Counted from the stretch's first letter, positions 17,891 to 27,401 are shown. The stretch: DNA of 64,000 nucleotides from an uncultured Collinsella sp. (GCA_900541205.1 UQIV01000011.1:5964-69963), one strand, 5' to 3'. Numbers and translations are program-made. Notes: generated by a model from the letters alone, not told the origin.

Positions 17891-18619
17891 ATGCGCCTGT
17901 TTAAGCAGACGCCAGAGGACTATTACAACGCCCCCTACGCCGAGTTCCCGGCGCTCATCCGCGGCACCGTCGTCGTGGTTATGGCCATCCTTTGGGCCTT
18001 CTCCAAGCTCATGTGGCGCTGGAAGGTCGAGGATGCCGATCTGCTGTTTGAGCGCCAGGACGGCCGCGGCAGCGTGGTCATCTGCAACCACACCTCGATG
18101 GCCGAGCTCCTGGCTGTAGAGACGGCACTGTTCTTTGGCGGTCGCCGCATTCGTCCCATCTTTAAGTCAGAGTTCGCCAAGAGCAAGATTGTGCGCTGGG
18201 CCTTTAGCCGCGTTGGCGGCATCCCCGTGGAGCGTGGTACTGCCGATATGAAGTGCTTGCGCGCCGCTCAGCATGCGCTGCAGCGCGGCGAGGACGTCCT
18301 GATCTTCCCCGAGGGCACGCGCATCCGCTCGCGCGAGATCAAGCCCGAGGTCCACGGCGGTTTTGCGCTCATCGCCCAGATGGGAAAGGCACCTGTGAAC
18401 CCGCTCGCCATCTGCGGCTGGTCCGACATCACGCCCGCGGGCAAAAAGCTAATGCGTCCCAAGAAGTGCTGGATCCGCGCCGGCAAGGCCGTCTCGCTTT
18501 CTGACGCACCGGCCGGGCTTAAGCGCACGGAGCGCCTGGAATGGTTTGAGTCCGAGGCCATGAACCGCGTCTACGCCATGCGAGACGATCTGTGCGCCGA
18601 GCATCCGGGCAGGTTCTAG
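17891..18619 (+). CDS. 1-acylglycerol-3-phosphate acyltransferase-like protein (PlsC family)
   Basis: This protein has 242 residues. An N-terminal membrane helix (about 22-42) is followed by the acyltransferase fold. Motif I reads NH67TSMAE72, so the usual H-X4-D has Glu in place of Asp. Motif III, FPEGTR, lies near 139-144, and a basic 'GG.RIRP' segment precedes it. It would transfer an acyl chain to lysophosphatidic acid at the inner membrane face. The D-to-E change is seen in some subfamilies and need not abolish activity. It starts three bases after cmk, with AAAGGAGG spanning the cmk stop. Confidence 0.85.
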   Translation: MRLFKQTPEDYYNAPYAEFPALIRGTVVVVMAILWAFSKLMWRWKVEDADLLFERQDGRGSVVICNHTSMAELLAVETALFFGGRRIRPIFKSEFAKSKIVRWAFSRVGGIPVERGTADMKCLRAAQHALQRGEDVLIFPEGTRIRSREIKPEVHGGFALIAQMGKAPVNPLAICGWSDITPAGKKLMRPKKCWIRAGKAVSLSDAPAGLKRTERLEWFESEAMNRVYAMRDDLCAEHPGRF

Positions 18620-18621
18620 CC

Positions 18622-19521
18622 ATGAGCGAGAACGTGACGAACACCTCCGCGACTGCGTCCAACCAGGCAATCGCGCCTACCATCGAGATCGCCGCCCACG
18701 CCGGCACTTGCTATGGCGTACAGCGTGCGCTCGATATGGCGCTGGCCGCCGCGCCGCAGGCAGGGGAGTGCACTCAAGTTCACACCCTGGGGCCGCTCAT
18801 CCATAACCCCATCGTGGTACGCGAGCTCGCTGAGGCAGGCGTTGGCTTGGCCGAGAACCTGGATAATGCCGCAACCGGCACCGTGATCATCCGCGCCCAC
18901 GGTGTGGTGCCGCAGGTCATCGATGCCGCTCGCGAGCGTGGCCTTAACGTCATCGACGCCACCTGCCCTTACGTCAAGAAGGTTCACGTGGCAGCCGAGC
19001 GCCTGGTGCGCGAGGGCTACCACGTGGTGGTCGTGGGTGAGCCGGGGCATCCCGAGGTCGAGGGCATTCTGGGTCACGCCGGCGACGATGCGCAGGTCGT
19101 GAGTTGCGCCGCTGATGCGGACGCGCTGCCGTTCAAGGGCAAGGTAGGCCTCGTCGTGCAGACCACCCAGACCGTGCAGAACCTCGCCGAGGTCGTGGCA
19201 GCCATCACCCCGCGTGTGCAGGAGCTGCGCGTGATCAACACCATCTGCGCCGCCACGAGTGAGCGTCAACAGGCAGCAGCCACACTTGCCAACCGCTGCG
19301 ACTGCATGGTCGTCGTGGGCGGCAAGAACTCGGGCAACACCCGCCGCCTGGCGCAAATCTGTACCGACGCCTGCGAGCGCACGCATCACATCGAGGAAGC
19401 TTCCGAGCTCCAGGCCGCGTGGTTTACCGACGCTCACCACATCGGCATCACCGCCGGCGCTTCCACCCCGCAAGAACACATCGAACGCGCCGTCGCGCGC
19501 ATCAAGGAGCTTTGCCGCTAA
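18622..19521 (+). CDS. ispH: 4-hydroxy-3-methylbut-2-enyl diphosphate reductase
   Basis: This is the last enzyme of the methylerythritol phosphate pathway, making IPP and DMAPP. In 299 residues the three cluster-binding cysteines appear in their family contexts: 'HAGTCYGV', 'DATCPYV' and 'NTICAAT'. The conserved His residues and the 'TTQT' segment are also present. A 4Fe-4S cluster is therefore expected. The N-terminus is extended by about 20 Ser/Thr/Asn-rich residues before the usual start of the fold. The ATG at 18622 follows the preceding stop by two bases. Confidence 0.93.
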   Translation: MSENVTNTSATASNQAIAPTIEIAAHAGTCYGVQRALDMALAAAPQAGECTQVHTLGPLIHNPIVVRELAEAGVGLAENLDNAATGTVIIRAHGVVPQVIDAARERGLNVIDATCPYVKKVHVAAERLVREGYHVVVVGEPGHPEVEGILGHAGDDAQVVSCAADADALPFKGKVGLVVQTTQTVQNLAEVVAAITPRVQELRVINTICAATSERQQAAATLANRCDCMVVVGGKNSGNTRRLAQICTDACERTHHIEEASELQAAWFTDAHHIGITAGASTPQEHIERAVARIKELCR

Positions 19522-19523
19522 CC

Positions 19524-20966
19524 ATGGACCAGACCGTACCCGCATACGCCGCCGAGGTGGCCGATTACGGGCGCAGCCGCGACCCCGAGCCGGGTGAGGG
19601 CGCGCTCGTAAAGAACGTGCGTCCCGAATCGCCCGCGTGGGATGTGGGTATCGAGCCGGGCATGCGCGTGCTCACGGTCAACGGTGAGCAGCTTACCGAC
19701 ATGATTGTGTGGCTCTGGGAGGCCGACGACGACACCGTCGAGCTGGAAGTATTCGATCCGCGCGACGGCACCGTCACCTCCGTCGAGCTTGACCGCTTCC
19801 CGGGAGAGGACTGGGGCCTTGAGTTCGACGGCCCCATCTTCGACGGCATGCGTACCTGTGTGAACGCCTGCGTGTTCTGCTTTATGACGATGCTCCCCAA
19901 GGGCGGCCGCTCCACGCTCTATATTCGCGACGACGACTACCGCCTGAGCTTTTTGCAGGGCAACTTTGTCACGCTTACGAACCTCACCGACGAGGACGTG
20001 CAAAACGTCATCCAACGCAACATGAGCCCCATGAACGTGTCGGTCCACGCCGTGAGCCCCGATGTCCGCCGACGCATGATGGGCCGCAACGCCCAGCGCG
20101 GCATGGATGTGCTCGAGGCCATCATGGCCGCCGGCATCGAGATTCACGCGCAGATCGTGTTGTGCCCCGGCATGAACGACGGCGAGGAGCTGGAAAAGAC
20201 CCTGCGCTTTTGCGAGGAGCACGAGCAAATCACAAGCCTGGGCATTGTGCCGCTCGGTTTTACCAAGCATCAGAACCGTTTTAGCTGGTCCTACAGCGAC
20301 AAGCCCGAGCTAGCGCGCAAGACCATTGCCATGATCCGTCCCTACCAGGATCGTGCCTACGAACGCTTTGGCCGCCACACCTTCCAGATGAGCGACGAGT
20401 TCTATCTGGACGCCGGCATCGATCCTCCCGAGGCAGACTTTTACGACGGGTACCCGCAGTACTACGACGGCATTGGCATGATCCGCTCGTATCTGGACGA
20501 GACCGACGACGTGCTGGCTACCGACGCCGAGCGTCTGGCCCGCGTCCGCGAGGCCGTCGCCGCCCGCAACCAGCGGCTTCTGTGTCTCTCGGGCGCCAGC
20601 GCACACGACACGGTGGCCCGCTTTGTGGAGTCGCCCCAGGGACTCGCCGGCACCGTCACAGCCATCAAGAACCGCTACTTTGGCGGCAACGTGGACGTGA
20701 CCGGCCTCATCGTCGCGTGTGACATTCTGGAGCAGCTGCCGCAGAACCTCTCGGGGGTTATGCTCTTTGTGCCTAAGCTCATGTTCAACGCTGACGGCAT
20801 GACGCTTGACGAGTATCATCGTGACGATTTACTCGCAAGCCTTACCAGTCGCGGCGCCGAGGTTCATGTGGTATCGACCATGCCGCATGAGCTGCTCGAT
20901 ACCCTGGAGCATATCCTTGGCATTGTGCCCGCAGACTCTAACACTTCCACTGACCCTACCCATTAA
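19524..20966 (+). CDS. DUF512 radical SAM/PDZ protein
   Basis: This 480-residue protein has an N-terminal PDZ-like domain ('GALVKNVRPESPAWDVGIEPG') and a radical SAM-type cluster motif C112-X3-C116-X2-C119. A DUF512 C-terminal half follows ('MSDEFYLDAG', 'YYDGIGMIR'). The family is conserved in Gram-positive bacteria and cyanobacteria, often beside der, but its reaction is not established. The start at 19524 lies two bases after ispH and gives a compact N-terminus; the longer open frame upstream overlaps ispH in an arginine-rich shadow. It is probably cytosolic and iron-sulfur dependent. Confidence 0.88.
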   Translation: MDQTVPAYAAEVADYGRSRDPEPGEGALVKNVRPESPAWDVGIEPGMRVLTVNGEQLTDMIVWLWEADDDTVELEVFDPRDGTVTSVELDRFPGEDWGLEFDGPIFDGMRTCVNACVFCFMTMLPKGGRSTLYIRDDDYRLSFLQGNFVTLTNLTDEDVQNVIQRNMSPMNVSVHAVSPDVRRRMMGRNAQRGMDVLEAIMAAGIEIHAQIVLCPGMNDGEELEKTLRFCEEHEQITSLGIVPLGFTKHQNRFSWSYSDKPELARKTIAMIRPYQDRAYERFGRHTFQMSDEFYLDAGIDPPEADFYDGYPQYYDGIGMIRSYLDETDDVLATDAERLARVREAVAARNQRLLCLSGASAHDTVARFVESPQGLAGTVTAIKNRYFGGNVDVTGLIVACDILEQLPQNLSGVMLFVPKLMFNADGMTLDEYHRDDLLASLTSRGAEVHVVSTMPHELLDTLEHILGIVPADSNTSTDPTH

Positions 20967-20976
20967 AGGAGAGCAG

Positions 20977-22311
20977 ATGAAACCTATCGTCGCCGTCGTC
21001 GGACGCCCCAACGTGGGCAAGTCCACGCTCGTTAACCGCCTGGCCCAGACCTCGGACGCCATCGTCCACGAGTCCCGCGGCGTCACGCGCGACCGCTCGT
21101 ATCACACGGCCGATTGGAACGGCCGCGAGTTCACCATCGTCGACACGGGCGGTATCGAGCCGCTCAAGAGCGATGACGTCTTTGCCACGTCCATCCGTGA
21201 CCAGGCCCTTGCCGCCGCCGAGGAAGCCGCTGTCATCCTGTTTGTGGTCGACGGCCGCACCGGCGTTACCGAGGAGGACGAGTCGGTCGCCCGCATGCTC
21301 AAGCGCTGCGACAAGCCGGTCTTTCTGCTGGTGAACAAGCTCGACAACCCCGATCGCGAGAATGACAACATCTGGGAGTTCTATTCCCTCGGCATCGGCG
21401 AGCCCACGCCGCTCTCGGCCCTGCATGGCCACGGCACGGGCGACCTGCTCGACGATATCGTGGCCCTGTTGCCCGAGGAGGAGGACGAGGTCGCCGACGA
21501 GTTCCCCGACGCGCTCAACGTGGCTATCATCGGCCGCCCCAACGCCGGTAAGTCCTCGCTGTTCAACCGCATCCTGGGCGCCGACCGCTCCATCGTGTCC
21601 AACATCGCCGGCACCACGCGCGATGCGCTCGACACCGTCGTCGAGCGCAACGGCAAGCACTACCGCATGGTCGACACCGCGGGCATTCGTAAGAAGAGCA
21701 CCGTGTACGAGAACATCGAGTACTACTCCATGGTCCGCGGCCTGCGTGCCATCGATCGCGCCGATGTGGCACTGCTCGTCGTCGACGCCTCCGTGGGTGT
21801 CACCGAGCAGGATCAGAAGGTCATGGGCTTGGCCATCGAACGCGGCTGCGCAATCGTGGTGCTGCTCAACAAGTGGGACCTGCTCGACGATGACCGCAAG
21901 CGCGAGGCCTGCATGGAAACCGTCGACCGCCGTCTGGGCGTCATGGCTCCCTGGGCCCAGTACCTGCGCATCTCGGCCCTGACTGGCCGTAGCGTCGAGA
22001 AGATCTGGGCGATGGTCGACGCGGCCGAAAAGACGCGCTCGCAAAAGATCACCACCTCGCGCCTTAACACGTTCCTCACCGACTTGCGCGAGTTTGGCCA
22101 CACCGTGGTGGACGGCAAGCGCCGCCTGCGCATGCACTACGTAACCCAGACGGGCGTCAACCCGCCGACGTTTACGTTCTTCGTCAACCACAGCGACCTG
22201 GTCAACGACACCTACCAGCGCTACGTGGAGAACCGCATGCGCTCGACCTTCGATTTTTCCGGCACGCCCATTCGACTCTTCTTTAGGAAGAAGGAGCAAA
22301 AGGATGCATAA
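20977..22311 (+). CDS. der: Ribosome biogenesis GTPase Der
   Basis: This essential double GTPase acts in 50S subunit assembly. It has 444 residues, two TrmE-Era-Septin-type G domains and a C-terminal KH-like domain. G1 loops GRPNVGKS and GRPNAGKS, DTGG and DTAG switch motifs, and NKLD and NKWD specificity motifs are all visible. The ATG at 20977 follows AAAGGAGA; the open frame upstream is not protein-like. The C-terminal 'GTPIRLFFRKK' end is typical. It overlaps plsY by 8 nt. Confidence 0.96.
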   Translation: MKPIVAVVGRPNVGKSTLVNRLAQTSDAIVHESRGVTRDRSYHTADWNGREFTIVDTGGIEPLKSDDVFATSIRDQALAAAEEAAVILFVVDGRTGVTEEDESVARMLKRCDKPVFLLVNKLDNPDRENDNIWEFYSLGIGEPTPLSALHGHGTGDLLDDIVALLPEEEDEVADEFPDALNVAIIGRPNAGKSSLFNRILGADRSIVSNIAGTTRDALDTVVERNGKHYRMVDTAGIRKKSTVYENIEYYSMVRGLRAIDRADVALLVVDASVGVTEQDQKVMGLAIERGCAIVVLLNKWDLLDDDRKREACMETVDRRLGVMAPWAQYLRISALTGRSVEKIWAMVDAAEKTRSQKITTSRLNTFLTDLREFGHTVVDGKRRLRMHYVTQTGVNPPTFTFFVNHSDLVNDTYQRYVENRMRSTFDFSGTPIRLFFRKKEQKDA

Positions 22312-22987
22312 TCCGATTCTGCTGACCGCCATCTGCGCCGTGGTCTCGTTCTTTATCGGAGCGATTCCGTTTGGCCTGATCCTGGGCCGCGTGTTTAACC
22401 ACACCGACATTCGTAAGGCGGGTTCCGGCAACATCGGCACCACCAACGCCTTGCGCGTAGCCGGCCCCAAGGTGGCCGCGCTCACGCTGCTGCTCGACTG
22501 CCTTAAGGGCGCCATCTGCGTCCTTATCGCCCGTCCGCTCATCGCGGGCGTGGGCTATGGCTTCCCTGTGAGCATCATGGCGCCTGGAGCCCCCGGCGAT
22601 TGGATGCTCGGCATCATTTGCCTGGCGGCCGTATGGGGCCACATCTTCTCGCCCTACCTCAACTTCCACGGCGGCAAGGGTATTGCCGTGGGCTTGGGCG
22701 TCATCCTCGCCTGGTACTGGCCCATCGGACTGTCGCTGCTGGGCATGTTTATCGTGGCCGTCGCCATCACCAAGTTCGTGTCGGTGGGCTCGCTTGCCGC
22801 GGCCATCGGTCTTCCCATCGCCGTCTGCGCGGACTTTCCGTACGGCAGCCTGGGTCTCAAATTTTGCATGGCGCTGATCGGCATCACCGTGGTGTGGGCC
22901 CATCGTGCGAACATCAAAAAGCTCATGACGGGCAAGGAGTCCAAGCTCTCGTTTACCAAGCGCGTCACCGAGCCCGACGATAAGTAG
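22304..22987 (+). CDS. plsY: Acyl-phosphate glycerol-3-phosphate acyltransferase
   Basis: PlsY adds an acyl group from acyl-phosphate to glycerol-3-phosphate, the first step of phospholipid synthesis. This 227-residue membrane protein has the family motifs 'IPFGLILGR' (the usual family form is IP.g...ar), 'GSGNIGTTNALR' and 'NFHGGKGIA'. Five or so hydrophobic helices are visible. An in-frame insertion of about 20 residues near position 85, 'GYGFPVSIMAPGAPGDW', lengthens it slightly beyond the usual about 200. The next gene, gpsA, makes its substrate. Confidence 0.93.
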   Translation: MHNPILLTAICAVVSFFIGAIPFGLILGRVFNHTDIRKAGSGNIGTTNALRVAGPKVAALTLLLDCLKGAICVLIARPLIAGVGYGFPVSIMAPGAPGDWMLGIICLAAVWGHIFSPYLNFHGGKGIAVGLGVILAWYWPIGLSLLGMFIVAVAITKFVSVGSLAAAIGLPIAVCADFPYGSLGLKFCMALIGITVVWAHRANIKKLMTGKESKLSFTKRVTEPDDK

Positions 22988-22996
22988 GAGAGAGTC

Positions 22997-24004
22997 ATGA
23001 ATGTTGCGCTGATTGGCTCCGGCTCCTGGGGAACCGCCGTCGCCGGCCTTGCCGCCGCGCGAGCCGAGCGCGTGATCATGTGGGCCCATAGCGAGCAGAC
23101 GGCCGCCGGCATCAATGGCGAGCACCGCAACCCGCGCTATCTGGTGGGCTACGACCTGCCCAGCAACGTCGTCGCCACCACGGACCTATCGCAGGCGCTC
23201 GACGGCGCCGATGCGATCATCTTTGCCGTGCCCTCCACGCACCTGCGCAGCGTATGCCATCAGGCAGCACCCTTCATCGCCACCGACGCCCCGGTGCTCT
23301 GCCTCACCAAGGGTATTGAGCCCGAATCTGGCCTGCTCATGAGCGAGGTCATCGCCAGCGAGATCGGCAACGAGGCGCGCGTGGCGGCGCTCTCCGGCCC
23401 CAACCATGCCGAGGAGATTTGCCGCGGCGGACTTTCTGCCGCCGTCATCGCTAGCAAAGATCCGCAGGTAGGGGAGACCTTTAAGGACCTGCTCCTATCT
23501 ACGGCCTTCCGCATCTACCTGTCGCAGGACATGACCGGCGTCGAGGTATGCGGCGCCATGAAAAACGTCATCGCTATCGTGTGCGGCATTTCCGCCGGCT
23601 CCGGCGCGGGCGATAACACGCTCGCCCTTATCATGACGCGCGGCCTGGCCGAGATCAGCCGCCTGGTGCACGCCCGCGGCGGACAGGCCATGACTTGCAT
23701 GGGCCTCGCCGGCATGGGCGACCTCATCGCCACCTGCACGTCGGAACATTCGCGCAACCGCACCTTTGGCTACGAGTTTGCCCACGGCGTGTCGCTCGAC
23801 GAGTACCAGGCACGCACACATATGGTGGTCGAGGGCGCCGTCGCGGCCCGCAGCGTCAGCGAGCTCGCCCGTTCACTGGGCGTAGACATTCCGCTCACCT
23901 TTGCCGTGGAGCAAACGCTCTACAACGGTGTTACTTTGGACAGGGCGCTCGAGATTCTTACCGACCGCGTCCCCTCTCAAGAGTTCTACGGACTCACCGA
24001 CTAG
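22997..24004 (+). CDS. gpsA: Glycerol-3-phosphate dehydrogenase (NAD(P)+)
   Basis: This enzyme reduces dihydroxyacetone phosphate to glycerol-3-phosphate for lipid synthesis, directly supplying PlsY. The 335-residue protein has the Rossmann loop 'GSGSWGTAVA' at 7-16. The substrate-binding lysine lies in 'CGAMKNVIAI', and 'SGPNHAEE' and 'MGDLIATCTS...R' are characteristic. The plsY-gpsA pair, ten bases apart, is a common metabolic unit. Confidence 0.95.
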   Translation: MNVALIGSGSWGTAVAGLAAARAERVIMWAHSEQTAAGINGEHRNPRYLVGYDLPSNVVATTDLSQALDGADAIIFAVPSTHLRSVCHQAAPFIATDAPVLCLTKGIEPESGLLMSEVIASEIGNEARVAALSGPNHAEEICRGGLSAAVIASKDPQVGETFKDLLLSTAFRIYLSQDMTGVEVCGAMKNVIAIVCGISAGSGAGDNTLALIMTRGLAEISRLVHARGGQAMTCMGLAGMGDLIATCTSEHSRNRTFGYEFAHGVSLDEYQARTHMVVEGAVAARSVSELARSLGVDIPLTFAVEQTLYNGVTLDRALEILTDRVPSQEFYGLTD

Positions 24005-24022
24005 CGCAGAAAGGCTACTACC

Positions 24023-24694
24023 ATGGGTTCCATCAAAATCGCTCCGTCCATCCTTTCGGCCGACATGGCCAACCTCAAGGGCGAGCTCGACAAGATCGCC
24101 GGCGCCGACTACGTGCACTTTGACGTCATGGACGGTCACTTTACCGGCAACCTCACCTTTGGCGTTGACATCCTCAAGGCCGTCAAGCGCTCCACCGACG
24201 TGCCGGTCGACGCGCACCTCATGGTGTCGAACCCCGACGAGACGGTCGATTGGTATGCCGATGCCGGTGCCGATATGATCACCGTGCACTACGAGGCCTC
24301 CACGCACCTGCACCGCACGCTCACGCACCTGCAGCAGCGCGGCGTCAAGGCCGGCGTGGTGCTCAACCCCGCAACGCCCGTCTGTGTGCTCGAGAGCATC
24401 ATTGACGTTGTCGACATGGTGCTGCTCATGAGTGTGAACCCCGGCTTTGGCGGCCAGAGCTTTATCCCAGGCACCATCGCAAAGCTCCACGAGCTCAAGG
24501 CCATGTGCGAGCGTCACGGCGTGTCGCCCATGATCGAGGTCGATGGCGGCATATCTTCCAAGAACATTGCCGAGGTCGTCAAGGCCGGTGCCAACGTCCT
24601 CGTGGCCGGCTCCGCCGTATTTAAGTCCGAAGATCCCGCCGCCGAGGTTGCGCTGCTGCAGAAGCTGGGCAACGAGGCCGCACAGGAGGCATAA
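24023..24694 (+). CDS. rpe: Ribulose-phosphate 3-epimerase
   Basis: This TIM-barrel enzyme of 223 residues interconverts ribulose-5-phosphate and xylulose-5-phosphate. The family patterns 'KIAPSILSADMANL', 'HFDVMDGHF', 'VDAHLMVSNP', 'VNPGFGGQSF' and 'EVDGGISSKN' are all present, including the metal-binding His and Asp residues. It lies 18 bases after gpsA and six before the cysteine desulfurase, so it belongs to the same long transcript. Confidence 0.95.
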   Translation: MGSIKIAPSILSADMANLKGELDKIAGADYVHFDVMDGHFTGNLTFGVDILKAVKRSTDVPVDAHLMVSNPDETVDWYADAGADMITVHYEASTHLHRTLTHLQQRGVKAGVVLNPATPVCVLESIIDVVDMVLLMSVNPGFGGQSFIPGTIAKLHELKAMCERHGVSPMIEVDGGISSKNIAEVVKAGANVLVAGSAVFKSEDPAAEVALLQKLGNEAAQEA

Positions 24695-24700
24695 ACCCTT

Positions 24701-25879
24701 ATGACCGCAGGTCAAAACCGCATACCCGTGAATCTTGACTATGCCGCCTCGACGCCCATGCGCGCCGAGGCGCTCCTTGCGCAGCGCGAGTACGACGACA
24801 GCGAGCTTGCCGGCGTCAATCCCAACTCGCTGCATTCGCTCGGCCGCAAGGCCGCCGCGCGCCTGGAGGCCGCACGCCGCGAGATCGCCCGCAGCTTTGG
24901 CGCGCGCGTCCGCCCGTCCGAGATTATCTTGACCAATGGCGGCACCGAGGCAAACCAGCTGGCGCTCCTCGGACTTGCCGAGGGCGCTCGTCAGCGCGAT
25001 CGCAAGCGCAGCCGCGTGATCGTATCTGCCATCGAGCACGATTCGATCCTGGACAACCTGCCGCTGCTGCGCGCTGCCGGCTTTACCGTCGATCTGGTGC
25101 AGCCCTGCCGTGCGGGCTACATCGAGCCTGCCGCGCTCATCGAGCTGCTCGGCGACGACGTCGCGCTCGTGAGCATCATGGCAGCCAACAACGAGACCGG
25201 CGTGGTGCAGCCCATCCGCGAGCTTGCCGCGGCTGCGCATACCGTGGGCGCCCTGTTCCACACCGATGCCATCCAGGGCTACTTGCATATTCCGCTCGAT
25301 GCCGCCGAGCTGGGCGTCGACGCTATGTCCGTTGCCGCCCACAAGATTGGCGGTCCTGTGGCATCCGGCGCGCTCTACGTTAAGACCCGCACACCGCTGC
25401 GCCCCCGCATCTTTGGCGGAGGACAGGAAGCCGGACGTCGTGCCGGCACGCAGGACCTGCGCACACAGCTCGCCTTTGCCGCTGCCGCCCTCACTCTGAC
25501 GCCCCATGTGGCCCAGGAGCGCGCGAAGCTGCAAGCCCTTTCCGATAAGCTCTACGCCACGCTTACGGCCCATCCGCGCATTCACGCCACCATGGGCGAC
25601 TACGCACATGCCGACCGTCTGCCCGGCATGGTATCGATCTACATTGACGGCATGGACTCCGAGGAGCTCATCATCAAGCTCGATGCCGCCGGCTTTGAGG
25701 TTTCGGCCGGATCGGCTTGCTCGAGCGGCAGCATGGACCCGAGCCACGTGCTCAGCGCCATGGGCATTGGTCGCGAGCAGGCGTTGGGGTCGCTGCGTAT
25801 TTCCTTCGATGACCGCGTGAATCCGGACGATCTGGACGACTTTGCCCAGACGTTGCTCTCGATCGTAGGTGCCGCATGA
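24701..25879 (+). CDS. Cysteine desulfurase (NifS/IscS family)
   Basis: This PLP enzyme of 392 residues takes sulfur from cysteine for Fe-S clusters, tRNA thiolation or other uses. It starts with the family 'NLDYAASTPMR' and has the 'TNGGTEANQLALLG' cofactor loop. The PLP lysine sits in 'SVAAHKIGG'. The active-site loop 'SAGSACSSGSMDPSHVL' carries the persulfide cysteine. There is no adjacent IscU or ThiI, so the acceptor is not shown by context. Its stop overlaps the next start (ATGA). Confidence 0.93.
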   Translation: MTAGQNRIPVNLDYAASTPMRAEALLAQREYDDSELAGVNPNSLHSLGRKAAARLEAARREIARSFGARVRPSEIILTNGGTEANQLALLGLAEGARQRDRKRSRVIVSAIEHDSILDNLPLLRAAGFTVDLVQPCRAGYIEPAALIELLGDDVALVSIMAANNETGVVQPIRELAAAAHTVGALFHTDAIQGYLHIPLDAAELGVDAMSVAAHKIGGPVASGALYVKTRTPLRPRIFGGGQEAGRRAGTQDLRTQLAFAAAALTLTPHVAQERAKLQALSDKLYATLTAHPRIHATMGDYAHADRLPGMVSIYIDGMDSEELIIKLDAAGFEVSAGSACSSGSMDPSHVLSAMGIGREQALGSLRISFDDRVNPDDLDDFAQTLLSIVGAA

Positions 25880-26685
25880 TCGTCTCCGAGCTCGAGCGTG
25901 CACTGCTGGCACGCTATCCCAAGACGGACGCCGAACCCTGGGACCACGTAGGCTTATCCGTTGGCGACCCCGACGACGAGATCCGCGGCGTTGCCTGCGC
26001 GCTTGACGCCACCAGGGCCAACGTGCACCGCGCCTTGGCAGCCGGAGCCAACGTGTTGCTCACGCATCATCCCGTCTACATCAAGGCGCCCGAGGCATTT
26101 TGCCCGCCCAGCGCGACACGTCCCCAGTGCAGTGCGGCGCTCTACGAGGCGGCCCGCTGCGGGGTGAGCATCATCTCGCTCCACACAAACCTGGACCGTT
26201 CGCACGAGGCGCGCGTTCGCCTGAGTGAGTTGCTGGGCGCTGAGCCCATGAGCTCGCTGGAGCACGTGTACGACCCCGAGGCCTGCGGCCTGGGCGCACT
26301 CGCGACGTTCAACGACCCTTGCAGCCTGCGCGACCTTGCCGCACGCGCCGCCACGGCATTTGGCAGCGACCCACGCGTGTGGGGCGAGGCCGATCACCCG
26401 TGCCGCACCGTCGCCATTCTGGGCGGGTCCCTCGGCGACTTTGGTGAGCTTGCCAACGCCGCCGGTGCGGATGTCATCGTGACGGGCGAGGCGGGTTACC
26501 ACGTGGCACAAGACCTTGCCTTGCGCGGGCTGCCGGTGATCTTGCTCGGTCACGACCGCTCCGAGGAGCCGTTCGTTGATATATTGATGAACTCTGCAGT
26601 TGATGCCGGGGTCGACCCCCGTCATGCGATTAAAATACTGAACCCTTGCCAATGGTGGACTGTGACAAAAGGAGAGAACTTATGA
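25876..26685 (+). CDS. Nif3-like (DUF34) metal-binding protein
   Basis: This 269-residue protein matches the Nif3/YqfO/DUF34 family. 'PWDHVGLSVGDPD' begins the fold, 'LLTHHPVYIK' carries a metal-binding His pair, and 'SLHTNLDRS' and 'TGEAGYHVAQD' supply others. The family binds two metals and is sometimes called GTP cyclohydrolase I type 2, a label now doubted. It is coupled by 4-nt overlaps to both neighbours. The following gene encodes a zinc-ribbon coiled-coil protein, the standard Gram-positive partner of this family. Confidence 0.9.
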   Translation: MIVSELERALLARYPKTDAEPWDHVGLSVGDPDDEIRGVACALDATRANVHRALAAGANVLLTHHPVYIKAPEAFCPPSATRPQCSAALYEAARCGVSIISLHTNLDRSHEARVRLSELLGAEPMSSLEHVYDPEACGLGALATFNDPCSLRDLAARAATAFGSDPRVWGEADHPCRTVAILGGSLGDFGELANAAGADVIVTGEAGYHVAQDLALRGLPVILLGHDRSEEPFVDILMNSAVDAGVDPRHAIKILNPCQWWTVTKGENL

Positions 26686-27401
26686 GCGCCGGCGCTACGC
26701 TACTCAAGCTGCAACAGATCGATTTGGAGCTCGCCCGCAACAAGAGCGAACTTGCCAATATGCCGGAGCTCAAGGAGCTCGCTTCCAAGCGCAAGACCTA
26801 CGTTAAGCTCAAGTCCGAGATGACCAAGCTCTACGCCCAGCGCAAGGATCTGGACATTGAGCTCGACGATCTCAACACCACCGAGATTCAGACCAACAAC
26901 GCCATCGAGGCTGCCAAGAAGCGCCATGTCGACGGCTCCGACTACCGCGAGGTTCAGGACCTAGAGAACGAGCTCGCCACCCTGGCCAAGCGTCTGGACA
27001 AGATCGAGCACACCCGCAAAGATGTCGTCGTCGCCCATAAGGAGGCGCTCGACCGCGAGACCCGCGCGCAGGCCATCATCGCCAAGTTCGAGGAGGGTGT
27101 GAAGGCCGATACCAAGGCCGCCCGCGCCAAGGCCGCCGACCTCCAGGCTCAGATTGACGCCGCGACCAAGGAGCGCACTGCGCTGGCTGCCACACTGCCG
27201 GCCGACGTGCTCACCGACTATGAGCGCCTGCTCAAGCAGTTCCGTGGCCTGGCCGTCGAGACCATCAAGGGAAACATTCCCACCATCTGCCACACAGCGC
27301 TGCAGGCATCGTCCATGAGCGACCTCAACCACGACGGTAGCGAGATCGCACACTGCCCGTATTGCCACCGCCTGCTGGTGCTTCCCAGCAAGGAAGCCTA
27401 A
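26682..27401 (+). CDS. C4-type zinc ribbon/coiled-coil protein
   Basis: This 239-residue protein is a long antiparallel coiled coil (about 10-170) followed by a C-terminal zinc-ribbon region. The second knuckle C-P-Y-C is intact, but the first has only one cysteine ('TICHTA') where the family has C-X2-C, so zinc binding may be weakened or use the nearby histidines. Proteins of this kind (CT398/YbgI-partner type) accompany Nif3-like genes and are linked by structure to flagellar or secretion coiled-coil proteins, with unclear function. AAAGGAGAG precedes the ATG at 26682. Confidence 0.85.
   Translation: MSAGATLLKLQQIDLELARNKSELANMPELKELASKRKTYVKLKSEMTKLYAQRKDLDIELDDLNTTEIQTNNAIEAAKKRHVDGSDYREVQDLENELATLAKRLDKIEHTRKDVVVAHKEALDRETRAQAIIAKFEEGVKADTKAARAKAADLQAQIDAATKERTALAATLPADVLTDYERLLKQFRGLAVETIKGNIPTICHTALQASSMSDLNHDGSEIAHCPYCHRLLVLPSKEA

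Noticed and set aside
23873..25912. 679-codon minus-strand frame opposite rpe and the cysteine desulfurase
   Set aside because: Opposite two certain enzymes; composition follows from GC-rich third positions.
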